The notes below the pieces were generated by a model that did no database searches, was not told the DNA's origin, and saw only the letters and a program-made list of their open reading frames with translations. 64,000 bases of DNA from an uncultured Robinsoniella sp. (GTDB lineage Bacteria; Bacillota; Clostridia; Lachnospirales; Lachnospiraceae): NCBI GenBank assembly GCA_900540475.1, contig UQGG01000024.1, positions 1 to 64,000 on the forward strand. Direction: 5' to 3'. This document shows, in pieces, positions 24,388-33,011 of the stretch. Positions within the stretch are counted from its first letter, which is position 1, and each line of letters begins with the position of its first letter. Made by a program: the position numbers and the translations under genes.

Positions 24388-24864
24388 ATGGTAAAGAAAA
24401 TATTATTGCTTGGCGAAGAAAAATTGTATCAAAAAAGTGATCTGGTGGAAAAAGGGGAGGATCTTACGGAAACAGTCTCTGATTTACATGACACTCTTAT
24501 GGATTTTAAGAGTCGGTATCAGGCGGGGCGTGCCATAGCCGCACCTCAGATTGGCGTGGGAAAACGTATTATTTATATGTATCTGGATAGGCCAGTTGTA
24601 TTTATTAATCCCTGGCTTGAGTTTCCGGACGATGAAGAGATGGAGGTACTGGATGATTGCATGTCTTTCCCTAATTTATATGTAAGAGTAAAAAGGCACA
24701 GACGCTGTGTAGTGAGATATGTGGATATGGACTGGAAGAGTAGGGAAATGCGGTTAGAGGGCGATTTGGCTGAATTATTACAGCACGAATATGACCATCT
24801 GGAAGGTATCCTTGCCACTATGAGGGCGGTGGACGACAAAGCGTTTTGCATGAGGGGAGAATGA
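24388..24864 (+). CDS. Peptide deformylase-like protein
   Basis: A 158-residue metallohydrolase of the peptide deformylase family, which removes the formyl group from nascent polypeptide N-termini. All three motifs are recognisable: GRAIAAPQIG (family G-x-G-x-A-A-P-Q), DDCMSFP in place of EGCLS with the metal-binding Cys retained, and QHEYDHLEG with the HExxH zinc/iron ligands. The divergence in motif 2 suggests a secondary paralogue rather than the housekeeping enzyme. It may act on other N-formyl substrates. The ribosome binding site AGTAAGGAGAACATAAAT precedes the ATG. The next gene, racemase-like, starts two bases after its stop, so they are co-translated. Confidence 0.88.
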   Translation: MVKKILLLGEEKLYQKSDLVEKGEDLTETVSDLHDTLMDFKSRYQAGRAIAAPQIGVGKRIIYMYLDRPVVFINPWLEFPDDEEMEVLDDCMSFPNLYVRVKRHRRCVVRYVDMDWKSREMRLEGDLAELLQHEYDHLEGILATMRAVDDKAFCMRGE

Positions 24865-24866
24865 AT

Positions 24867-25559
24867 ATGAAGAAATTAGGGATACTTGGAGGCATCAGTT
24901 TTACATCTACGATAGAATATTATAAAAAGATTATGAATCTGTATTATGAAAGATTTCAGGACTATTATTATCCGGAGATTGTAATAGAAAGCCTGAATTT
25001 TCAATATTTTACAGATCTTGAAAATCAGAACCGCATGGAGGAATATATCAATTGCATTCGGTCCGGTATTGAAAATTTAAAGCATGCAGGAGCAGAGATC
25101 GTGATTATGGCTGCCAATTCTCCCCATTCCGTGTATGATGTGATAGAAAAGGATGCCGGTGTACCAATGATAAGTATTGTGGATTCCGTAGCAAAACAGG
25201 CACAGGCTCTGTCCAGGAAGAAGCTGCTTTTAACCGGGATTCGATATACAATGAGTCATTCATTTTATAAAAACAGAATGAAAGAATATGGCATTGAAAT
25301 CATGTCTCCGGATGAGAAACAGCAAAATATAATTGATCATATCATATTCGGGGAATTGGCAGTACATAAAATAAACAGCCAGTCTCAAAGGGAATTTATG
25401 GACATAGTGGGTTATTACCAAAAAGAGTGTGGGATTGAGGGTGTTATTTTGGGATGCACAGAATTGCCTCTATTGATAGAGGGACTTCCTGAGCCGGTAC
25501 CATTTTTGGACTCTCTGAAATTGCACTGTGAAGATTGTTTCCAGCGAATGCTTAAATAA
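24867..25559 (+). CDS. Aspartate/glutamate racemase family protein
   Basis: A 230-residue protein of the Asp/Glu racemase family, starting KKLGILGGISFTSTIEYYKKI. Cofactor-independent racemases use two cysteines; here the C-terminal one is present (LGCTELPLL, about 195-203) but the first is replaced (MAANSPHS, about 80-87, where others have C-N-T). Single-Cys members exist and may act as epimerases, isomerases or one-way enzymes, so the reaction is uncertain. I prefer the ATG that lies 8 bases after the GGGGAG rather than one two codons upstream. It follows the deformylase-like gene by two bases, and a DAACS symporter with its own promoter lies downstream. Confidence 0.85.
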   Translation: MKKLGILGGISFTSTIEYYKKIMNLYYERFQDYYYPEIVIESLNFQYFTDLENQNRMEEYINCIRSGIENLKHAGAEIVIMAANSPHSVYDVIEKDAGVPMISIVDSVAKQAQALSRKKLLLTGIRYTMSHSFYKNRMKEYGIEIMSPDEKQQNIIDHIIFGELAVHKINSQSQREFMDIVGYYQKECGIEGVILGCTELPLLIEGLPEPVPFLDSLKLHCEDCFQRMLK

Positions 25560-25609
25560 AAAACATAACTGGTAATATTTGCGTTACCGGTAATAAATCG
25601 GAAAAAATC

Positions 25610-25638
25610 TTGTCCATCGCTTGTGTGTATGTTACAAT
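25610..25638 (+). promoter_or_regulatory. Candidate promoter of the symporter gene
   Basis: TTGTCC (25610-25615), 17-base spacer, TACAAT (25633-25638), about 95 bases ahead of the symporter start. A small GGTAA/TTACC hairpin at 25571-25588 separates it from the racemase-like gene. Confidence 0.6.
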
Positions 25639-25732
25639 AGTGAAGTTGTATGCATCACCTTATTAATGGGTATTCTATTTGGATACAAGAAATGACAGAG
25701 TGATAAATCTTTAAATAAGGGAGTAGATAAGA

Positions 25733-27145
25733 ATGGATAATGTATTTTTTAAAGAATTTTTAATGTTAAGTGACATTCGGACATTGCTTTGCCTGGGGCT
25801 TTTAGTCGTATTATTCATAGTGATGAACAGAATTCAAAAACGAAAAGTAAGTTTTTCCAAAAGAATGATTATCGGTACTGTGTTTGGATTGGTACTGGGA
25901 CTGGTTGTACAGGCAGTATCCGGATTTGTAAGTCAGCCGATGGAAATTACTTTTGTTGCGGAAACTACGAAATGGTATGGCTTGTTTGGCAATGGATTTA
26001 TTGATTTGATCAGAATGCTGGTTGTACCCCTTGTTATGGTTTCCATTATCCATGTGATCATCAATATGCAAAAGGATGCCAACATCGGGAAGCTGACGAA
26101 AAATACCATTGTGGTAACGATGGTGATGGTTATTATCGCTGTGGTAGTGGGACTGTGCGTAGGTGTCTTGTTCCGGGTTGGAACCGGAATGTCAACTACA
26201 GCGGAAGCAGTGGAAATGAAAGAAATTAAAACAGTGGTGGATACTTTAAGAGGGCTGCTGCCCGCGAATCCGGCACAGGCGATGGTGGATGTAAATATTA
26301 TCGCCCTGGTGATTTTTGCCGTATTTTTTGGTTTGGGTGCCAAAAGAATGTCAAAAAAATACTTTGATGTGGTAAAGCCGTTCTTTGACCTGATCAATGC
26401 ACTTCATAAAATTATAATGAGTATTGCCATGACAATTATCAAATACATGCCTTATGCTGTTATTGCTTTGCTGGCAAATACTATTGCTCAAAAGGGAATT
26501 GAAAGTATTCTGGAAGTGGGAATTTTCATTGCGGCCTTGTATGCGGCAGTGGCAATTATGTTTGTGATCCAGCTGATTGCCCTGGTAATCTTTGGCGTGA
26601 ATCCGGGCATTTACCTTAAAAAAGGCATATCTGTCATGATTTTAGCGTTTACTTCAAGGTCAAGTGTAGGCTCTCTGCCGCTTACCATTGAAACCCTCAC
26701 CGATAAAATGGGTGTAAATGACGGTACAGCCAATTTTGTAGCCGGATTTGGAACAACTGCGGGTATGCAGGGATGTGCAGGAGTATTTCCGGCGCTGCTC
26801 CTTGTATTTGTAGCAAACGTAAATGGTATGCCGATAGATATTACCTTTATTGCAATGTCCATTATTGTTGTGACTTTAGGATCGCTGGGAATTGCAGGAA
26901 TACCGGGAACGGCTACGATGGCGGCTTCCGTTGCCCTCTCGGGTGTAGGTCTGGCATCCTCCTTTCCGGTTGTCAGCCCGATTCTGGCGATTGACCCGAT
27001 TATTGATATGGGAAGAACGCTCCTTAATGTAACTGGTTCTATGGTGAATGCGATTGTGGTGGACAGGACATTGGGCCAGATGGATATGGAAAGATTTAAG
27101 GATATGAGTACGGAAGTGGCGGCGGAGAGTAAGAAAGAGGAGTAA
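25733..27145 (+). CDS. Dicarboxylate/amino acid:cation symporter (TcyP-like)
   Basis: A 470-residue membrane transporter of the DAACS (glutamate/aspartate/cystine) family. Hydrophobic segments follow the family layout. WYGLFGNGFIDLIRMLVVPLVMVSIIHVI (about 83-111) is typical of the TcyP-like L-cystine branch. Later come the re-entrant serine-rich loop FTSRSSVGSLPLTIETL (about 304-320), then NFVAGFGTTAGMQGCAGVFPALL and PIIDMGRTLLNVTGSMVNAIVVDR. It probably imports cystine or an acidic amino acid with Na+ or H+. Its position after a racemase-like gene suggests an amino-acid theme. Ribosome binding site AAGGGAGTAGATAAGA. A strong terminator follows. Confidence 0.92.
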   Translation: MDNVFFKEFLMLSDIRTLLCLGLLVVLFIVMNRIQKRKVSFSKRMIIGTVFGLVLGLVVQAVSGFVSQPMEITFVAETTKWYGLFGNGFIDLIRMLVVPLVMVSIIHVIINMQKDANIGKLTKNTIVVTMVMVIIAVVVGLCVGVLFRVGTGMSTTAEAVEMKEIKTVVDTLRGLLPANPAQAMVDVNIIALVIFAVFFGLGAKRMSKKYFDVVKPFFDLINALHKIIMSIAMTIIKYMPYAVIALLANTIAQKGIESILEVGIFIAALYAAVAIMFVIQLIALVIFGVNPGIYLKKGISVMILAFTSRSSVGSLPLTIETLTDKMGVNDGTANFVAGFGTTAGMQGCAGVFPALLLVFVANVNGMPIDITFIAMSIIVVTLGSLGIAGIPGTATMAASVALSGVGLASSFPVVSPILAIDPIIDMGRTLLNVTGSMVNAIVVDRTLGQMDMERFKDMSTEVAAESKKEE

Positions 27146-27168
27146 ATGAATAAGGTATAGAATGTAAA

Positions 27169-27212
27169 GAAGAAGATGTGCCGGTAATGATATGGCATAT
27201 CTTCTTCTTTTT
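27169..27212. terminator. Terminator between convergent symporter and aldolase genes
   Basis: GAAGAAGATGTGCC (27169-27182) pairs with GGCATATCTTCTTC (27194-27207), then TTTTTG. The opposite strand also shows a short A/T tract. Confidence 0.9.
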
Positions 27213-27219
27213 GTGATTA

Positions 27220-28065
27220 TTATCTATAAAAGGTCCGGAACAGCTTTATTTTATGACGTGCTGTTTTTACTAATTCTTCTCGCCCTGCATTCATGTATTC
27301 CCGAATAGCAGCAGCATCTCCGTATTTTTGAAAACCTTCTAAGATTCCTTTGTTAAATCCCAGATTTAAGTCTGTCCCGACATTAATTTTAGTTACTCCC
27401 AAACGGCAAAGTTCTTTGATATCTTCATCCGGAGTGCCGGATGCTCCGTGGACGACAACAGGGCATTCAATGTTCTGGACAATCTGTTTTGTTCTTTCAA
27501 AATCAATAACAGGTGTGGAGGAATAGATCCCATGGGCGGTACCAATGGAAACAGCAAGGGCATCTACTCCGGTTCGTGCAACAAATTCTGCAGCTTTAGC
27601 AGGATCGGTCATTCCGGAATTACGAATTTCCAGGGGGGCAGAGGCGTCGGAAATAGTTCCCAGTTCTGCTTCTACGGATACATTTCTGGCATGGGCATAA
27701 GCAGTTACCCGTCTGGTATCTGCTACGTTGGCATCAAAGTCATCTCTGGACAGATCAATCATGACACCACTGAAACCTTGCCGGATACAATAAACTGCCT
27801 GTTCATAACTCTGCCCGTGATCCAGGCTGACGCTTATTGGTATGGTGCAGTGTGTGGAAGCAGTTTTGGCAATTTGGACCATAAAATCAGCCCCGGCAAA
27901 ATCCAGATCAGCATGATAAAGTTGAATGATTAATGGAGAACCTTCTTCCTGTGCAGCTTGGGTGATTGCCTGAATTGTTTCCATATTTACTACGTTGAAT
28001 GCCGGAATTGCATAATGATGTTTCTTTGCATCTGTTAACATTTCTTTAAAGGGTACTAGACTCAT
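27220..28065 (-). CDS. Class II ketose-bisphosphate aldolase
   Basis: A 281-residue zinc-dependent aldolase of the fructose-bisphosphate/tagatose-bisphosphate family; it cleaves a ketose bisphosphate or related ketose phosphate to DHAP and an aldehyde. The first zinc ligand and catalytic Asp are in VSLDHG (about 80-85), followed by EAELG (about 135-139), GTAHGIY (about 184-190), VVVHGASG (about 208-215) and NVGTDL (phosphate site). Start: the ATG after AAAGGAGTGTAATCAT, not one 24 codons upstream. The gene is divergent from a kinase/aldolase/ABC operon across a 218-base promoter region, which suggests a shared sugar pathway. The sugar cannot be named from sequence. Confidence 0.9.
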   Translation of the reverse strand: MSLVPFKEMLTDAKKHHYAIPAFNVVNMETIQAITQAAQEEGSPLIIQLYHADLDFAGADFMVQIAKTASTHCTIPISVSLDHGQSYEQAVYCIRQGFSGVMIDLSRDDFDANVADTRRVTAYAHARNVSVEAELGTISDASAPLEIRNSGMTDPAKAAEFVARTGVDALAVSIGTAHGIYSSTPVIDFERTKQIVQNIECPVVVHGASGTPDEDIKELCRLGVTKINVGTDLNLGFNKGILEGFQKYGDAAAIREYMNAGREELVKTARHKIKLFRTFYR

Positions 28066-28195
28066 ATGATTACACTCCTTTATAATTATTTCGATATAAT
28101 ATGAATGTATATTAACACTACTCATGGCAAAATACAAGATGAAATTTAGTGATAATGCTTAAAAAATGGTAAAAAATAAAATATTAAAATATATA

Positions 28196-28224
28196 TTGAC
28201 AAAATTAAATTATGAATATAGAAT
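28196..28224 (+). promoter_or_regulatory. Promoter of the kinase/aldolase/ABC operon
   Basis: TTGACA (28196-28201), 17-base spacer, TAGAAT (28219-28224), about 60 bases ahead of the kinase start in very AT-rich DNA. Confidence 0.8.
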
Positions 28225-28283
28225 AATATTATCGAAAAAGAAATAAAAGATAATTTTCAACTTCAACAAGAGAGGAGTTAATC

Positions 28284-29768
28284 ATGGGTGGAAAGATAGT
28301 AATTGCAGCGGATCTTGGTGCCAGCGGCGGTAAGATGGCGAAAGGATGTTTTGACGGAAACAAATTGTATGTAGATGAATTCTTTGACTTTCCAAATCGG
28401 CCTATGGAACTGAATGGAAACCTATATTGGAATTTGTTTGGCCTATATAACAGCATTTTAGAAGGGATGTCCTACTATGCAAAGGAACACGAGATTGAAG
28501 CGGTGTCTATTGACACGTGGGGAGCCAGTTATGGTCTGCTGGATAAAAGAGGAAGATTGTTGGAACCTGTATATCATTACAGAGATCTGCGGACCAGAAA
28601 TTCGGTAGAAAATTTGTATAAGGTTTTACCGAAGAGAAAGCTTTTTGAGATGACAGGATGCCAGCCTAACAGGACTTATACACTTCCCCAGTTATATTCT
28701 TACATAGAACATAACGATAAGATTCTGGATTTAGCGGAATGTATGCTGTTTTTACCGGATCTGCTGGAATATTTTCTCTCGGGTGTAAAATCTACAGAGA
28801 GGTCAATAGCAGGTACGTCAGGTATGCTGATGCCGGAGCAGAATGACTGGGCATTTCAGGTACTGGATACTCTTCGGATACAGAATGGAATGCTGAAGCC
28901 CCTGGTTGACGCAGGAACACAAAGAGGAACTGTTCTTAAGAATATTGCAGATGCGACAGGAACGGGCAGGGCAAAAGTAATCGCAGCGGCAGGACATGAT
29001 ACAGCAGCAGCCGTTCTTGGAATCCCTGATTTTGGTATAAACCAGCTATACATCAGTATGGGAACCAATGTAAATATGGGAACAGAATTAATGAAAAGCA
29101 ACCTATCGGAAAAAGCATATAGAGGCGGATATAAAAATGCCGGGGTTTTGGACGGGAGAAAGATCTTATACCGGGATTTTTCAGCATTTTGGATCCTGAA
29201 CGAACTTCGCAGGATATGGCTCATGGAAGGGAAACATTATGACTACTCTGCAATTATGGAGATGGTAAAAAACTGTGAATCAAAGCATGTTTACATTGAT
29301 GTTGAAGAAACGTCCATAAATAATCCGGAAGGCAATATGAAGGATAAAATGAATCGATTTCTTGCCGGGACAGGACAGAATTTATTAAAATCGGATGCAG
29401 AATTTGCCAGATGCATCCTGGAAAGTATAGCGTTGAAGATAAAATACTGTTTTGAATATTTAAAAGATGAGCTTAGTATTCCTTTACATAGAGTTTCTGT
29501 AATAAACGGAGGCAGCCGCAATTACGTTCTGATGCAGATGATTAGTGATGCATTGGAGATGCCTGTTTTCTGTGGTATGCCATATGCTACCTTAACCGGA
29601 AATATACTTACTCAGTTTTATTCTCTTCAGGAATTAAAAACGGTGGATGAAATAAGAGAATTATCTGCACATTCTTTCGAAATGAAAGAATATCAGCCCC
29701 GGGCAGAGGAAAAAGCGATCTGGGATATGGATTTACAGCGCATGGTTGAAAAAGGGATATGTAAGTAA
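28284..29768 (+). CDS. Rhamnulokinase-like FGGY carbohydrate kinase
   Basis: A 494-residue sugar kinase of the FGGY family, closest by eye to rhamnulokinase/fuculokinase. It phosphorylates C1 of a ketose such as L-rhamnulose or L-fuculose with ATP. The N-terminal phosphate-1 loop is AADLGASGGKMAKG (about 8-21). EAVSIDTWGASYGLLD (about 71-86), YRDLRTRN, the phosphate-2/adenosine region AAGHDTAAAVLGIP (about 235-248), YISMGTNVNMG and VINGGSRNYVLMQMISDAL (about 409-427) follow. The ribosome binding site AAGAGAGGAGTTAATC precedes the ATG. It leads the operon with a class II aldolase and an ABC importer; no sugar isomerase is present in the window. Confidence 0.9.
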   Translation: MGGKIVIAADLGASGGKMAKGCFDGNKLYVDEFFDFPNRPMELNGNLYWNLFGLYNSILEGMSYYAKEHEIEAVSIDTWGASYGLLDKRGRLLEPVYHYRDLRTRNSVENLYKVLPKRKLFEMTGCQPNRTYTLPQLYSYIEHNDKILDLAECMLFLPDLLEYFLSGVKSTERSIAGTSGMLMPEQNDWAFQVLDTLRIQNGMLKPLVDAGTQRGTVLKNIADATGTGRAKVIAAAGHDTAAAVLGIPDFGINQLYISMGTNVNMGTELMKSNLSEKAYRGGYKNAGVLDGRKILYRDFSAFWILNELRRIWLMEGKHYDYSAIMEMVKNCESKHVYIDVEETSINNPEGNMKDKMNRFLAGTGQNLLKSDAEFARCILESIALKIKYCFEYLKDELSIPLHRVSVINGGSRNYVLMQMISDALEMPVFCGMPYATLTGNILTQFYSLQELKTVDEIRELSAHSFEMKEYQPRAEEKAIWDMDLQRMVEKGICK

Positions 29769-29821
29769 GTATAAGTTCATCTCAGGAGGGATGAAAGAAA
29801 AATAAAAGATAGAAAGGGCTT

Positions 29822-29843
29822 TATTGCAGCTTTTGCTGCAATA
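29822..29843 (+). promoter_or_regulatory. Perfect hairpin at the aldolase start
   Basis: TATTGCAGC, TTTT loop, GCTGCAATA: a 9-bp perfect stem between the AGAAAGGG ribosome binding site (29811-29818) and the start codons. The first ATG begins on its last base. No T-run follows, so it is not a terminator. It may control translation initiation or protect the processed mRNA. Confidence 0.7.
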
Positions 29844-29860
29844 TGCAGATGGGTGTAAAC

Positions 29861-30559
29861 ATGAACGAAGAAATGAAAGTAAAAATGCAAGAATCAGGAA
29901 TTTCGGAAGAGGTGCTGGGTCAGGTACTGTCTGTAGCGAAACGAATGGATGAAAAAGGTCTTGTTAACTCTTTTGCCGGAAATATATCGGCAAAATCAGA
30001 TGGAAAAATCTATATCACGCCTACCGGCCAGAACAAAGGACTTTTGACGCCAGAGAAAATTGCAGTGGTGAATTCCGAAGGTGAGAGGGTATGGGGAATG
30101 AAAGAGACATCGGAAATTATAATGCATTCTATGGCGTATGATATTTGCGAAGCAAACGGCTGGGATGCGGGAGGTGTTGTACACAGCCACTCAAGAGTAC
30201 TCACTGCATTTTCTATGGCCGGATTGGATGTGGAAACGGAGGCATTGCCTGAAATGATGGGTAATTTCCACAAAATCCCTTGTGTTCCTTATGGTGCACC
30301 CGGAACAAAATTTATTATGACTATGGCGGAACCTTATTTTGCAGATGGTTATCGGATTGTTCTTCTGGGAAATCATGGAAGTCTGGCTGTAGGTAAAACG
30401 GTAGAAGATGCCATGAACGTGGTAGAAGCATGTGAATCTATTGCAGAGCAGATATTGATAACAAAATATCTTCTGGGGGGAGAAAATGCATTGGATAAGG
30501 ATGAAGTTGCCAGATTTTTTGAAATATATAAGGAAAACAGAGAAAATCGAAGGTTATAA
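29861..30559 (+). CDS. Class II aldolase/adducin family sugar-phosphate aldolase
   Basis: A 232-residue zinc aldolase of the fuculose-/rhamnulose-1-phosphate and ribulose-5-phosphate epimerase family. It would split the product of the upstream kinase to DHAP plus an aldehyde (lactaldehyde if the substrate is a 6-deoxy sugar). Motifs are VNSFAGNISAK (substrate phosphate), ITPTGQNKG, ETSEIIMH (catalytic Glu and His), VVHSHSRVLTAFS (zinc His pair, about 102-114) and LLGNHGSLAVGKTVEDAM (third zinc His). Three in-frame ATGs occur within 21 bases; I chose the last because the earlier two overlap or directly follow a hairpin. The true start is uncertain by six codons. Confidence 0.88.
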   Translation: MNEEMKVKMQESGISEEVLGQVLSVAKRMDEKGLVNSFAGNISAKSDGKIYITPTGQNKGLLTPEKIAVVNSEGERVWGMKETSEIIMHSMAYDICEANGWDAGGVVHSHSRVLTAFSMAGLDVETEALPEMMGNFHKIPCVPYGAPGTKFIMTMAEPYFADGYRIVLLGNHGSLAVGKTVEDAMNVVEACESIAEQILITKYLLGGENALDKDEVARFFEIYKENRENRRL

Positions 30560-30644
30560 GAGAAGGTATTTGTGTTTTTGCCTGTCGGTAAAGATATGAG
30601 TATAAATAACAAAAACAGGATGTAAGTTAAAAGGAGGAAAAGGT

Positions 30645-32054
30645 ATGAAGTTCAAAAAGGCAGCAAGTATTTTATTAGCTTTATCAATGGTATTGGGGAT
30701 GACAGCGTGCGCAGGCGGAGAAAAAGAAACAGCGGGAACTGAAAAAGAATCGACTACCAAGGAAGAGACAGGAGCAACTAAATCAGAAACTCTTTCACAA
30801 GATGATATAGAGGAAGCAAAATCAGAAACAGCAGATGCAGCTTCCGGGGAAGAAACCACATTAACAATGTGGTCATGGTCCCCGATAACGCGTACTTGTG
30901 AAAAGATGCTGGATGCATTTGAAAAAGAAAATCCCGGAATCAAGATTGAATTTTCTTATTATAACTATGATCCGGAGTATTTGTCCGCCCTTTCTGCAGC
31001 AGCAGCATCGGACAGCCTGCCGGATATCATTGGGTTGCAGCCCGGGTCGCTAACAGCGCAGTATGCGGACTATTTAATGGATTATTCTGATTATGCAGCA
31101 AAAGACTGGGGAGATAATTGGAAAGAAAACTATCCGGATATGATTGCAAACCAAATTCAAATGGGAAATAAAGATGGGGATACCTCTAATTATATTCTGC
31201 CGGTTGAGGCGCAGATTATAAGCATCGTATATAACAAAAATGTTTTTGAGAGGTATAACTTAGAAATTCCAACTACATATGATGAATTTAAGGAAGTGTG
31301 TAAAACGCTCAATGATAACGGAGTGGCACCATTGTTCTTTGGAGGATCTAATGGCTGGCAGGCTGTAAATATGTTTACAATGTTGTGCTCCCAATTAGAT
31401 ACTACAATCTTTGATAAGGCACAGGCGGGGGAAATTAAATGGACAGATCCGAAGTTAGTTGAGGCTATGGGTAATTATAAGCTGATGTTTGACGATGGAA
31501 TTTTCCAGACAGGAGCAATGTCTGCCGATGCCAACACGAATGGAACTCCGGCATTTGTATCAGATAATGCAGCTATGATGGCACTTGGTTCCTGGTGGTG
31601 TCAGGAATTTACTGCGGAAGATCCCGCAACTACAGTTGCCAACTGGGATTTTGGATTTTTCTATCTGCCTCCGATTGGAACGGCGGCAAAAGCAGCAACA
31701 CCTGTTGGAGGTATCGATTTTGGATATGGCATTACAAAAAACTGCAAAAATCCTGATGCGGCATGGAAAGCCATTAAATCTTTTAGTTCCGGTGCCGGGA
31801 TACAAGCATGCGCAGACGATGTAAACAACCTGCCTGCATTTAAAGGAATTGAACCTGGGAATCCAGAACTGAATCCGGAATTAGTAAATCAGTATAATTC
31901 CTTTGCCAAAGACCTTGACAGTGCTATGAACCAGCGAATCAGTGAACCGACAATAGAGACGGCACTGCAGAATGCTTTAGCAGGTGTCGGTTCAGGTGAA
32001 TTGTCACCGGAAGAAGGATGTCAGGCAGTTCAGGATGAACAAGATGCTCTTTAA
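30645..32054 (+). CDS. ABC sugar importer substrate-binding lipoprotein
   Basis: A 469-residue extracellular solute-binding protein (family 1, MalE/UgpB type), anchored by a lipid. The signal peptide KKAASILLALSMVLGMTAC ends in a lipobox (GMTAC, Cys22). An acidic, Thr/Glu/Ser-rich linker (about 24-65) follows, then the binding domain starting TLTMWSWSPITRTCEKMLDAFEKENPGIKIEF. ILPVEAQIISIVYNKNVFERYNLEIPTTYDEFKEVCKTL is the family signature. It would deliver an oligosaccharide or glycoside to the two permeases encoded next. Ribosome binding site AAAAGGAGGAAAAGGT. Confidence 0.95.
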   Translation: MKFKKAASILLALSMVLGMTACAGGEKETAGTEKESTTKEETGATKSETLSQDDIEEAKSETADAASGEETTLTMWSWSPITRTCEKMLDAFEKENPGIKIEFSYYNYDPEYLSALSAAAASDSLPDIIGLQPGSLTAQYADYLMDYSDYAAKDWGDNWKENYPDMIANQIQMGNKDGDTSNYILPVEAQIISIVYNKNVFERYNLEIPTTYDEFKEVCKTLNDNGVAPLFFGGSNGWQAVNMFTMLCSQLDTTIFDKAQAGEIKWTDPKLVEAMGNYKLMFDDGIFQTGAMSADANTNGTPAFVSDNAAMMALGSWWCQEFTAEDPATTVANWDFGFFYLPPIGTAAKAATPVGGIDFGYGITKNCKNPDAAWKAIKSFSSGAGIQACADDVNNLPAFKGIEPGNPELNPELVNQYNSFAKDLDSAMNQRISEPTIETALQNALAGVGSGELSPEEGCQAVQDEQDAL

Positions 32055-32096
32055 AAAAAGGTATGCCATTCGCATGTCTGAAAGGAGAATCAATTT

Positions 32097-33011
32097 ATGA
32101 GTAATGTGGCATCAAGTAAAAGGATAAAGAAAAAGTATAATATTCCCGGATATTTATTTATTCTCCCTTCTATATTATTCTTTGTATTTTATATTTTATA
32201 TCCCATTGTCTTTGTTGGGTGGAGCAGCGTTTACGACTGGTCCACTCTCAAAAACATGACTTTTGTGGGAGTCGAAAATTATACAAAAATATTCAGGGAT
32301 AAAGTTTTCTGGACAACTATGAGAAATTCATTGTACTGGATCATTACAACTGTTCCCATCCAGGCAGCGATAGGATTCTTTTTGGCTTATATTGTGGAGG
32401 AAAGGCTGCGGAAAGGGAAAGGCATTTTTCGAACCGTCTTTTTTCTTCCGGTAGCGACTTCAGTAGCGGTAGTAGCAATTGTCTGGGGGAAAATGCTGCA
32501 GCCCTACCAGGGGATTATCACCCATTATCTGTCTGAAATTGGGTTGAAAGGGCAAATGAATATTTTGGGTATGCCAAAATCTGCAATTTTTGGATGCATT
32601 ATAGCAAATATCTGGGAGTGGACCGGTTGGTCCATGATCATGTATGTGGCAGGTATGTCACAAATACCGGACGACATGAAGGAAGCGGCAAAAATAGATG
32701 GGGCAACAAGGTGGAAAGAGATCCGATATATTTATTTCCCATCCCTGGCGTCAACACACAAATCTCTGCTGATGCTAGGTATCATCGGGTCCCTGCAGAC
32801 ATTTGGATTGATCTATACCATGACCGGAGGAGGACCAAACCATGCATCGGAAATGCCGGGAACGTATATTTTTCAGATGGGATTTACCAATCAGAAAATG
32901 GGATATGCATCCGCACTTTCTATGGTAACCTTGCTCTTTGCACTGATTATGACGGTGATTCAGGTCAAAGGACTGGGAGCGGGCGATTTTATGAAGAAAG
33001 GGGATGAATGA
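32097..33011 (+). CDS. ABC sugar importer permease (MalF/UgpA-like)
   Basis: A 304-residue inner-membrane subunit with six hydrophobic helices. The N-terminus is basic. TM1 is about 17-39. The cytoplasmic coupling (EAA) loop reads DMKEAAKIDGATRWKEIRYIYFPSL (about 199-223), with the conserved EAA-x3-G-A signature. The last helices follow FGLIYTMTGGGPNHASEM, where GGGP is common in this family. It pairs with the downstream permease; its stop overlaps that gene's start by four bases. The operon has no ATPase gene, so a shared MsmX/UgpC-type ATPase from elsewhere is expected. Ribosome binding site GAAAGGAGAATCAATTT. Confidence 0.95.
   Translation: MSNVASSKRIKKKYNIPGYLFILPSILFFVFYILYPIVFVGWSSVYDWSTLKNMTFVGVENYTKIFRDKVFWTTMRNSLYWIITTVPIQAAIGFFLAYIVEERLRKGKGIFRTVFFLPVATSVAVVAIVWGKMLQPYQGIITHYLSEIGLKGQMNILGMPKSAIFGCIIANIWEWTGWSMIMYVAGMSQIPDDMKEAAKIDGATRWKEIRYIYFPSLASTHKSLLMLGIIGSLQTFGLIYTMTGGGPNHASEMPGTYIFQMGFTNQKMGYASALSMVTLLFALIMTVIQVKGLGAGDFMKKGDE

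Noticed and set aside
25560..25732. Possible riboswitch or T-box ahead of the cystine-type symporter
   Set aside because: Only a small GGTAA/TTACC hairpin and a normal promoter are visible; no T-box, S-box or other conserved core was found.
26611..27198. 195-residue antisense open frame opposite the symporter gene
   Set aside because: Mirror of a hydrophobic membrane-protein gene; composition and lack of initiation signals mark it as a shadow.
29785..29805. Mini leader peptide (Met-Lys-Glu-Lys) after AGGAGGG ahead of the aldolase gene
   Set aside because: The ribosome binding site touches the ATG, leaving no proper spacing; there is no regulatory codon run that would suggest attenuation.
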